NCBI RefSeq assembly: GCF_017301735.1
Contig: NZ_CP071090.1
Coordinates: forward strand, 1,240,001-1,304,000
Reading direction: 5' to 3'
From: Pyxidicoccus parkwaysis
Lineage (GTDB): Bacteria > Myxococcota > Myxococcia > Myxococcales > Myxococcaceae
Length of the DNA: 64,000 nucleotides
Made by a program: the position numbers and the translations under genes. Shown in pieces: positions 35,447 to 42,627 of this stretch; position 1 is the stretch's first letter; every line of letters begins with the position of its first letter. The notes under the pieces were generated by a model that searched no databases, was not told where the DNA came from, and was given only the letters and a program-made list of their open reading frames with translations.

Positions 35447-38400
35447 GTGACCGCACAGACAACAGAACAGGCCTTGGCGTCCATCACGGACGAGGGCCTC
35501 TTCGAGCGGCTGGCGACGGCCATCCTTCGAGAAGCCAAGCCCGACTACGCATCGCTGGCGCACCCTGGCGTCAATGTCGCGGGAAAGACCGTCAAGTCGC
35601 CACTCGACGGAATCTGCTTCGTCCAGGGCGCCAATCCGCCCCACATGATCGCGGTCCACCACACCATCACCGCGCGAGACGATTTAGAGAAAAAATGGCT
35701 CCATGACCCTTCGAAGGTGAAGCCACGCAAAGGGACGAAGCCGAAGGCTCCGGCGGGGGATCTCCTCAAGACAGCGGAGTTGGTCGCGCAAGAGAGAACA
35801 CGAACGCCGAATCTGCGTGCAACGTTGGTCCTCACCACCAACGAGGAGCCAGGCGAAGAGCTGGTTCGCGACGTCGTGGCGGCAGGGAGCGCGCACGCGA
35901 TGGCGATTGACCTATGGCCGCGCTCGCGGCTGAGCCACTTCCTTGATCACCACCCCAGGGGCCAGTGGAGCCGCCGCGCCTATCTCGGCATCGAGCAGGA
36001 ACAGCTCTCGGCCGAGCTGCTCCATGAATTGTCCAAGAAGAGCCTGGAGGCCTCCCGCCCACTGGATGACCCTTCCACCTGGATCCCGCGGACGCTGGAC
36101 ACGGTCTTGAGTGCGAGCCTCGCTCGTGACGTGACCTTCCTGGTGGCAGGTTCCGGCATGGGCAAGTCCGTGGCCTGTCATCGCAAGCTCTCCGTGCATG
36201 TGGAAGGCGGTGGATTCGGGCTCGTTCTTCCTCACGTGGCGGTCGAGTCCTCAATGACGCTCGACCAAGCCATTACGGCGACGCTCCGCCAGTTGCATCC
36301 CGCCTTGGCCGTGACGGGCCCGTCGGCCCTCTCGCTATGCTCACCCGAGCACCCGCTACTGCTCGCTGTCGAGGACATCAATCGTTCGGGACGCCCTCAA
36401 TTGTTGCTGGAGAAGCTCGTCAGTTGGCGGCGTGTACCGGGCAAACAGGAGGCTGGGGCGCTGTCCCCGTGGCGTCTCATTTGCCCGTTGTGGCCGGAGA
36501 CACTCAGCGCATTGAGCGATCAGGCCCAGAAGCTCATCGCCTCTCTCATCATCACAGCAGGCGGCTTCAGCGAGGACGAAGGCCGCAACGCTGTTGCCAC
36601 TCGGGCACGAAGAACAGGGCATGAGCTCAGCCCTTTGGCCGCCGAGGAGATCACGGAGGCGCTGGGTCACGATCCACTCCTCATTGCACTCCATGATCCG
36701 GGGGTCGCGCCCGATCCGCACCGAGTCATCGGTGGCTTCGTGGAGCGTTCGCTCTCACGGACCTCGACAGGAGCCAAGGACTATCCGGCCGCGCAGTACC
36801 GCCAAGCCCTTCGGGCGCTTGCGGGTGAGATGCTTGCGAGCCGTCAGGTAGAGCTGACGTGGCGTGAAGTGAGCAGTTGGAAGAGCCTGCAGGGCGAGCC
36901 CCTGCGGCTCATCAGCAGCCTGGCCCAGCAAGGGGAGCTGATTCGCATCGCAGGGCCTTCAAACGAACAGCGGTTGGTGTTCCGCCACGACCGCATTCGA
37001 GAGTGGCTCCTGGCAGATGCTGCGGCTGAACTGGATCGCGGGGGAGGCTTGGCCGATGCGATATTGACAGAGCCGTATTTCGCGGAGGTGATCGGTACCG
37101 TTCTCGCATGGGAACGTCCGTTGGCGGGCTTCGTCCAGCGGGTTGCCTCCTCAAACCCGCTTGCGCTCTTCTACGCACTGCGTCTGCTTGGCGAGAACGG
37201 CGGATCTCATGGGGAGGCGATTGTCCAGGCCATCCACCGATGGCTTGACGAGCCAAGCACACGAGACCCTTCAAACAATCACCTGAGGTGGGAAGCGCTC
37301 GCCATTCTGGCGGAGACGGATTCCCGCGCTGTGTCGGACATTGTTCACAAATTTCCGGATCGAACCACGTGGAGCCCATTCGCTCGGTTTCGCAATGGTG
37401 ACCTGTCGGGCGGAATCGAGGCCTGCTTCCATTTGGAACCAGGTCTTGGAGCACCGTGGCGAGACATCCAAATCGCTCACGCAAAGTTCCGCTATGGCAA
37501 ACGCCTGTCCGACGCTTTGAACAAGTATCTCAGGCAGCCAAGCTTGAACAGCCCGTCGAGAGTGGGCTCCTTGCGTCTTGCCGGCCACTTGGCTGATCCG
37601 AGTCTGGCCCCTGCGATAGAAGCGTGCTGGGGCACTGACGAGAACCGCTCCGCTCATCTGGCCGACTACTTGTGGGCATTCGCGGAGTGCTGCGGAGAGG
37701 ACCCTCCGCGCTACCTCAATCCTGTCTGCGATGCGTGGGCCTCACTTCCCGATGAATCGGAGCGAGAGGGGTTTCCGTCGCCGCGCGAAGGCTTCGCGAG
37801 CGACGAAGTGCGCTGGGCATTTAGCCGATGGCCACCGAGGGCCGCCATCGAATACTTCATCCAACGCGCTTCGCAAGAGGACCTTCGATGGCCAATCACC
37901 TACATGCTTCATAGCATGGACGATCCAGGCGCCGTATTGTTTGTGGCCCGCGAACTTGCGGCCGATCAACGGCGCTTTGAGGGAACAGATTCCACGTCGG
38001 TTTTCGCCACGACAGCGCCAGACGAATGGCGTCGTGCTCAAGAAAATGGCCGGCCGATGTCGAAGGCATCTCGAGACCTGTTGCTTGAGGCTTGGCAATC
38101 GGAGGGAAACGACAAGTACCTTCGTAGGGCAGCGTTTTCTCTGTGGTCCCAGACCAAAGACCCGAAAGATCTAGAAGTCCTCCGAACAACCAAACCCTCC
38201 GCCGAGTTGGCGGATAGGGTTCTGGCGGCGCGACTGACTCGTGAAGACCCGCTGGCGATTCCGGCGATGATCGAGAAGATAACCTCGGGCGGCGGCCGCC
38301 ATTGGTGGCGGTACGGACGATATTTATGGTCACCGGCGCTCACTCAAACTCTCGATGAGGAACTCGGTAGACATGGGGCATTGGCGAAGCAGGCTTGGGC

Positions 38401-39133
38401 GGATGAGTCCAAGTTTGATTCGGACTGGATTACCTCCGAGTTGATTCAACGGCTTCCAACGGACGAGGCTGAACGCCTTCTTCTCAAGCATTGGCATCAC
38501 CTTCGTTTCAGCCCTCGGTTTGTGCAAGCAGCGCTCTACCTCTGCACGCCACGCCTCTTGGACGCCGCGAGAGCGGCCATCAAAGACTGCCCTCAGCCCG
38601 CCGTGCTTCTGCGGCATTTCAGTATCCATGTGGGCATGAATACACACGGCCGCCCGGGGCTCACCCGTGAAGCGCAAGTATGGGCGCTGGTTCCCTATCT
38701 TCACCTGCTCTCCCCCAGGGATATCAACTCCTTATGGGAAACATGCAATGACCGCAGCTGGTTCTCACTGCGGCGTGAGTTCTTGGACAAGGCTCTGAAG
38801 GAACCGCACAGCGAACGCAAATGGAATCCTGATCGCCTTGTTTCGGAACTCGACGAGACGGTGGCGGAGAAACGAACTGTTTGGATGGACCTTCTGCTCG
38901 GCAGCTTCCTCAAAGCCGATGTCCCGTGGCCCGAGATTCTTGCGGTAATGACCCGTTGGCTCGAAGAGCGCCGCTCACTTCAAGCTTTGCGAATCGTCGC
39001 CGCCGCTGTCTTGCATCAAGGGACACGCGATGACATGTCCGCGCTAAAGATCGCTCAGGCAATGCCTGAACCCGCAGCGAAGCAACTTGTTGCGGACACA
39101 CAGTTCGCCCTACGCCGCAAGAGGCCTCGCTAG
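35447..39133 (+). CDS. STAND-like P-loop NTPase with nuclease-like N-terminal domain
   Basis: A 1228-residue protein. Residues 10-150 look like a conserved effector domain with KSPLDG (50-55), AVHHT (69-73) and DLEKKWLHDP. The layout recalls a PD-(D/E)XK-type fold, but the usual ExK is not obvious. Walker A GSGMGKS is at 235-241 and a Walker B-like LAVED at 306-310. From about 480 to the end the protein is helical repeats, typical of sensor regions in STAND (Avs-like) defence NTPases. The start is GTG at 35447, with AAGGAAGGAG 12 bp upstream; a longer frame from 35252 runs into IS-derived DNA. Codon use is less GC-rich than the core. IS91 remnants 2 and 3 flank it directly. The defence role is inferred. 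Confidence 0.7.
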   Translation: MTAQTTEQALASITDEGLFERLATAILREAKPDYASLAHPGVNVAGKTVKSPLDGICFVQGANPPHMIAVHHTITARDDLEKKWLHDPSKVKPRKGTKPKAPAGDLLKTAELVAQERTRTPNLRATLVLTTNEEPGEELVRDVVAAGSAHAMAIDLWPRSRLSHFLDHHPRGQWSRRAYLGIEQEQLSAELLHELSKKSLEASRPLDDPSTWIPRTLDTVLSASLARDVTFLVAGSGMGKSVACHRKLSVHVEGGGFGLVLPHVAVESSMTLDQAITATLRQLHPALAVTGPSALSLCSPEHPLLLAVEDINRSGRPQLLLEKLVSWRRVPGKQEAGALSPWRLICPLWPETLSALSDQAQKLIASLIITAGGFSEDEGRNAVATRARRTGHELSPLAAEEITEALGHDPLLIALHDPGVAPDPHRVIGGFVERSLSRTSTGAKDYPAAQYRQALRALAGEMLASRQVELTWREVSSWKSLQGEPLRLISSLAQQGELIRIAGPSNEQRLVFRHDRIREWLLADAAAELDRGGGLADAILTEPYFAEVIGTVLAWERPLAGFVQRVASSNPLALFYALRLLGENGGSHGEAIVQAIHRWLDEPSTRDPSNNHLRWEALAILAETDSRAVSDIVHKFPDRTTWSPFARFRNGDLSGGIEACFHLEPGLGAPWRDIQIAHAKFRYGKRLSDALNKYLRQPSLNSPSRVGSLRLAGHLADPSLAPAIEACWGTDENRSAHLADYLWAFAECCGEDPPRYLNPVCDAWASLPDESEREGFPSPREGFASDEVRWAFSRWPPRAAIEYFIQRASQEDLRWPITYMLHSMDDPGAVLFVARELAADQRRFEGTDSTSVFATTAPDEWRRAQENGRPMSKASRDLLLEAWQSEGNDKYLRRAAFSLWSQTKDPKDLEVLRTTKPSAELADRVLAARLTREDPLAIPAMIEKITSGGGRHWWRYGRYLWSPALTQTLDEELGRHGALAKQAWADESKFDSDWITSELIQRLPTDEAERLLLKHWHHLRFSPRFVQAALYLCTPRLLDAARAAIKDCPQPAVLLRHFSIHVGMNTHGRPGLTREAQVWALVPYLHLLSPRDINSLWETCNDRSWFSLRREFLDKALKEPHSERKWNPDRLVSELDETVAEKRTVWMDLLLGSFLKADVPWPEILAVMTRWLEERRSLQALRIVAAAVLHQGTRDDMSALKIAQAMPEPAAKQLVADTQFALRRKRPR

Positions 39134-39285
39134 TGACGGTGCTGGGCCGTTCCTCGGTGATACACATTCCGGGCTTCATGCTGAAGGCGGCAATGGAAGA
39201 GATGGCGATGGTGGCTCTCGAGGGCCAGCGCGTGCTGCCCAAGCGGCTCACCGAATCCGGCTTCACCTTCCGCAGGGGCGCGAGC
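39133..39285 (+). pseudogene. C-terminal fragment of a TIGR01777/YfcH-type epimerase
   Basis: Starting at the last base of the STAND stop codon, the frame encodes LGRSSVIHIPGFMLKAAMEEM and VALEGQRVLPKRLTESGFTFR. This matches my recollection of the DUF1731 C-terminal domain of the TIGR01777 SDR family. The Rossmann part is missing, and the frame then degrades into low-complexity Arg/Gly/Glu. It is a captured fragment marking another recombination joint. Confidence 0.7.
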
Positions 39286-39355
39286 GAACGCGTTCCCCCA
39301 AGCAGGAGAGGAGGAGGCGAGAGCGGGGAAGGAGGCAGCGGGCAGAACGGAGCGG

Positions 39356-39540
39356 ATGAAGCAGAGGGCGCCGCGAGTGGACTTTTGCCGAGTTGCTGAG
39401 GAGGACGTTCGACTTCGACGTGTTGGCCTGCGTGAGGCAGGCTTAAGGGTGTTGGCGTGCGTGAAGGGAGCACGCGGGGTGCGCGCGATTGTGAAGCACC
39501 TGGGGTTGCGCACGGCGAGTGCGCACCTGGGCTGCTGGCT
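39356..39540 (+). pseudogene. IS91-family transposase C-terminal remnant, copy 3
   Basis: It encodes APRVDF, then AELLRRTFDFDVLACV, then RVLACVKGARGVRAIVKHLGL in shifted frames. Against copy 2 it shares a 67-bp stretch (CAGGCTTAAGG through ATTGTGAAGCA) with two differences. It has lost 8 bp (TGTGGAGG) between short direct repeats, removing the CGG codons. It has the same orientation as copies 1 and 2. With copy 2 it flanks the STAND-like gene. The 150 bp after it hold nothing recognisable. Confidence 0.8.
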
Positions 39541-39690
39541 CGGTAGAAGCCCACGAGGATGGCGGCCCCGCAGCCCTTGGCGTTCAGCGCCCCGGCAGAA
39601 GTAAGGTGACCAACCGCGCCAGTGCCTTGATCTTCGGACTGTCTAGGCGGGCGAGGCGGCGCAAGAGGCGGCGCTTCTCGGGCGTGTCAC

Positions 39691-40095
39691 TCAGGCCGGG
39701 GGCATCGTGTTTACCCCGGGGGCGCTCTGCCTCGGCTCCACCTCGGCAAACCCCATCAGTTCATGGGGGCCGCTGCCGAGAATCAGGCACATGCGCAACA
39801 GCGTTGGAACGCTCGGCAGCACGCCCCCCCGCTCCATGCGCCCGTACACCTCGGGAGCGATGCCGATGCCCTCGGCTGCTTCTGCTTGAGTCATGCCTGC
39901 CCGCTTGCGTGCCAGCTTCAAGGCCGCGCTCAGGGTGGCGGGTAATCGGCGCTGCCGGATCTCGATGTGTCGCGGCAGTGGGGAGGGCTTGCGGTTGCGC
40001 TCCGTGGAGCGCCGGGAGCGTGCAGCGGCGGGCGCCGAGCTGCCGTGGGTCACCCGGTCCACCCGACAGCCAGGAAGGGAGTACAGCGTTTCCAT
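39691..40095 (-). CDS. XRE-family helix-turn-helix regulator
   Basis: A 134-residue protein. Residues 1-50 are basic and probably disordered. A Cro/CI-type HTH follows in LSAALKLARKRAGMTQAEAAEGIGI and the recognition helix APEVYGRMERGGVLPSVPTLLRMC, then GSGPHELMGF as in phage-repressor-like proteins. It lies inside the island, opposite in orientation to the cargo genes, and could repress them or a lost excision module (inference). The basic N-terminal part may not be translated if a downstream start is used. Confidence 0.75.
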   Translation of the reverse strand: METLYSLPGCRVDRVTHGSSAPAAARSRRSTERNRKPSPLPRHIEIRQRRLPATLSAALKLARKRAGMTQAEAAEGIGIAPEVYGRMERGGVLPSVPTLLRMCLILGSGPHELMGFAEVEPRQSAPGVNTMPPA

Positions 40096-40186
40096 TCCCA
40101 GGATGTATTCGCCCAGTTGGCAGCCTGCCGCGACTGCCTACTGCGCCGAGGTGAACCACACGAAGTGCGGGAGAGCCACCGAAGCG

Positions 40187-40306
40187 GGTGACGCTCAGTA
40201 CGCGCACCTGTCGCCCGAGGCGAGGGAGAGCGCCGTGCAGGAGTTGAATCGGCCCATCCCCAGCCGCGCGCCGCTCTGGGCTAGAGACGCCAGAGGGGCA
40301 CACTGA
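40187..40306 (+). pseudogene. tyrosine integrase C-terminal remnant
   Basis: The frame reads GDAQYAHLSPEARESAVQEL, which is the C-terminal motif of tyrosine recombinases; the catalytic Tyr codon is at 40199-40201. It ends at TGA 40304-40306. No Arg-His-Arg catalytic region can be found upstream; the XRE gene occupies the other strand there. The position, 75 bp from the tRNA 3'-end repeat, is where island integrases normally sit. Confidence 0.6.
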
Positions 40307-40329
40307 GGGTACATGAAGAGAACGAGGAC

Positions 40330-40364
40330 AAAGAAAAACCCAGCAACCCGTCAAGATTGCTGGG
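40330..40364 (-). terminator. intrinsic terminator beyond the tRNA 3'-end fragment
   Basis: Read on the minus strand, CCCAGCAA pairs with TTGCTGGG around a 10-base loop and is followed by TTTTTCTTT. It lies 16 bp beyond the tRNA-like 3' end (40381) and 40 bp beyond the stop codon of the minus-strand gene ending at 40404. It looks like the original tRNA terminator, now serving that gene. Confidence 0.9.
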
Positions 40365-40380
40365 CTTCTCGGGCTGGAGA

Positions 40381-40399
40381 CGGCGGGACTCGAACCCGC
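40381..40399 (-). repeat. right att-like direct repeat (tRNA T-arm/3'-end fragment)
   Basis: It is identical over 19 bp to 32075-32093. On the minus strand, GCGGG-TTCGAGT-CCCGC continues into acceptor-like CGTCTCC and A, then the terminator. The 5' part of the tRNA is missing: the stop codon of the adjacent gene lies 4 bp away. Together with the integrase remnant it marks the right edge of the 8.3-kb island. Confidence 0.6.
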
Positions 40400-40403
40400 T
40401 GCT

Positions 40404-41093
40404 TCAGTGCGCCGGGTTCTTCGAGTCGCGCGCGGCCAGCCAGGTGTCGTGCAGCCACTTCTCCGTCTGCCGATGGCCGGGCATGTTGATCCACACGATG
40501 TCGCGCTCGAACACCATGACGCGCTCGTTCGCCCCGACGATGACCCAGAACCAGCGACCGTCCCCGGTGTTGCGCATCTTGACCTTCATGCCCGTCACGG
40601 TGATGACCTGCGGGCGGCCGTCGCGCGTGACACGGACCGGCTCGTCATGGGGCTCAATCCAACTGATCTCCATGCGCGGCAGCAGGTCGGGTGCGAACTC
40701 CTTCAGGAAGCCCATGGCGATTTCCCGGGTGCGCTCCCGGGAGGGCAGGTTGTCGCTCTCGTAGGCCAGGTCCATGTTCGCGAAGCCCTTCAGCAGGCCG
40801 GCCTCGTTGACGACCCGGCTGTAGTGCTCTCCGCCAAGCCCCGCGTTGCGCCCGTCCTGGCGCTCGAAGCGGGTGAGGGTGGCGCGCTCACCATCGACGG
40901 TGACGTCGCGCGTGGAGACCTGCTTGTACCCCTCGGGCGTCAGGCTGTTGAACGGGGGAGACGTCTTCGCAATCTGGGCGGCACTGGCTGGCATCTTTCG
41001 CTCCTTCGATGTCTGGGCATACGCGGCGACTCCGGCCGCCAGGACGAGACTGACGGCCGCGGTCCGGCCCGCGAGGGCATTGCGCTTCTTCAT
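40404..41093 (-). CDS. secreted hypothetical protein
   Basis: A 229-residue protein with a signal peptide (KKRNALAGRTAAVSLVLAAG, cleavage after AYA near residue 22). The mature part is a single alpha/beta domain with no cysteines and segments VTVDGERATLTRFERQ, GFLKEFAPDLLPRMEISWIEP and NERVMVFERDIVW. The family is not recognised. The ATG at 41093 has GGGGAGAG upstream; a start 39 codons earlier would put 40 polar residues before the signal and is rejected. It may share the terminator at 40330-40364. Confidence 0.75.
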   Translation of the reverse strand: MKKRNALAGRTAAVSLVLAAGVAAYAQTSKERKMPASAAQIAKTSPPFNSLTPEGYKQVSTRDVTVDGERATLTRFERQDGRNAGLGGEHYSRVVNEAGLLKGFANMDLAYESDNLPSRERTREIAMGFLKEFAPDLLPRMEISWIEPHDEPVRVTRDGRPQVITVTGMKVKMRNTGDGRWFWVIVGANERVMVFERDIVWINMPGHRQTEKWLHDTWLAARDSKNPAH

Positions 41094-41413
41094 GGGTGGC
41101 TCTCCCCGGTGTTGAAGAACGTCGCCATGGCTGCTGACGAAACGGGCGCAGCTATACGCCCGCACTTCGTGGTGCGCCACCGGATGCTTCACGTCTGGCT
41201 GTCTGTCCATTGCGTCAAGTCATCCCGCGGCCGTCATCGCCATCGGGTTGCAGCCAGTTCCATGCGCTCACTGCCATGCGCTCCCGGTCGAATCCTGGTG
41301 CGCTGTCGTCCGATATCTTCCGAGCGCCTCGTTCTATCTGTGTCAGCGGCTGCCTGCCGTGCTTCACGTCGGCGGCGGGGACCAACACCACACACTGGAA
41401 CGAGGTGCTCCGT

Positions 41414-41854
41414 ATGAAGTCTTTCTTGAAGTGGGGAATTTCGGCTGTCTTTGCCACCATCGCGGCTCCGGCCCTGGCTCACGAGGATGCGACGGGAACT
41501 CCTGCGGAGCTGGCGCAGCTCGCGGGAATCGAGTCGGCACGGGCCGCCTGCTACATCGACACGACGTCGTGGGATGCGGCTACCCCTGATTACTGCTCCG
41601 CCATCGTCTGGTGGCAGCGACAGGCCACGGCGGTGTTCTCGGTCATCGGCCTCGACCAGGCCTCAGGCCGGTACCAAATCACGTACCTCGACAACAAGTG
41701 CTCCAGGGTCTGGTACACCACCCAGGAGGGCTGGCTCTGCTCACGCACGATTGGCCCCTTCCGGGACTACACCCAGCGCGTGCAGGTGACTGACCTGCAG
41801 ACGGGCCAGTCGGTCATCCTGTCCGCCATCGCCCAATACGAGACCGGCGCGTAG
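41414..41854 (+). CDS. small secreted four-cysteine protein
   Basis: A 146-residue protein with a clear signal peptide (residues 1-22, ending PALA). The mature part has four cysteines in ARAACYID, PDYCSAIVW, NKCSRVWY and GWLCSRT, suggesting two disulfides, and many Trp/Tyr residues. The family is not recognised. ATG at 41414 is preceded by GAACGAGG. Some 220 bp separate it from the divergent secreted protein gene. Confidence 0.7.
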   Translation: MKSFLKWGISAVFATIAAPALAHEDATGTPAELAQLAGIESARAACYIDTTSWDAATPDYCSAIVWWQRQATAVFSVIGLDQASGRYQITYLDNKCSRVWYTTQEGWLCSRTIGPFRDYTQRVQVTDLQTGQSVILSAIAQYETGA

Positions 41855-42627
41855 CACGGCATCACGGCACGGCACCTGGATGAGCAGGTCGCCGTGCCAC
41901 CCGCGCGGGAAAGTACAGCGTGCGCCCAGCCCCTCTGCGAAGGTGGGCAGGTCTCGACGCCCCCCAAGCACCGCACCTGCGCGCCCAAAGCCGGCTCGAC
42001 GGAAGATTGCCCCTGATGGCGCGGCGTTGATTTCCGTGAATGAGGGGGCGCTGTCAGGTCAACCGGGCTCCGCCTTCGCTCCAACCCGGGCGGGATTCAG
42101 CCACGCAGCGCACGTGACAGTGCTTGTCCGAAGCCGCGGCTGGCCGCCTTCTTCCCCCTCCGCAAGGGGCAGATGGCAGGCGAGCAATCACATCACAATG
42201 GCTTATGACGCTTGCCCCCTCCTGCGGTGTTTGGAGACTCATGCGGCATGTCTCACCCCTTGGATGAGGTGATATCGACTCCGCACCGCAGATCGCCCGG
42301 CCGAGCGCTTCGCCGGACCCCTCCAGCCCCACTTCGGCCACACCTGATTTGAGCGCCCTTCGAGGGAGCGCGGGATTTCGAGACAGTATTCCCGTCGTCG
42401 CGGGTGGCCGTGAGCCGTGACCGCTGGAGTGCGCCTCGACCCTGATACATCCACCCTCCCCGCTGTCTCGATGAGGTCAATAAAGACCTGATATCAAAAA
42501 ATGACTCAGGCAGGAGGTGCACGCGCACCGCACTGTCAGGCGGTGTCAGGAGGAGCCCACGGACCGAGATGTTTACGGTCCATCACTTGCAAAAGCGCGG
42601 GGGCACAGGAAAGGACACACCCCTGAA
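41855..42627. other. 773-bp region without a recognisable gene
   Basis: Both strands contain only short, low-complexity open frames. The segment near 42470-42505 is unusually AT-rich for this genome (CAATAAAGACCTGATATCAA) and is the likely promoter zone of the TonB receptor operon. Shortly before the start, AGGAAAGGA gives a weak ribosome site. Confidence 0.5.

Noticed and set aside
39519..40154. 211-codon plus-strand frame over the XRE gene
   Set aside because: It has no motifs. The minus frame encodes a convincing HTH domain.
40380..40460. complete tRNA gene at the right island edge
   Set aside because: The sequence upstream on the minus strand is the 3' end of a coding sequence and does not fold into a tRNA body.
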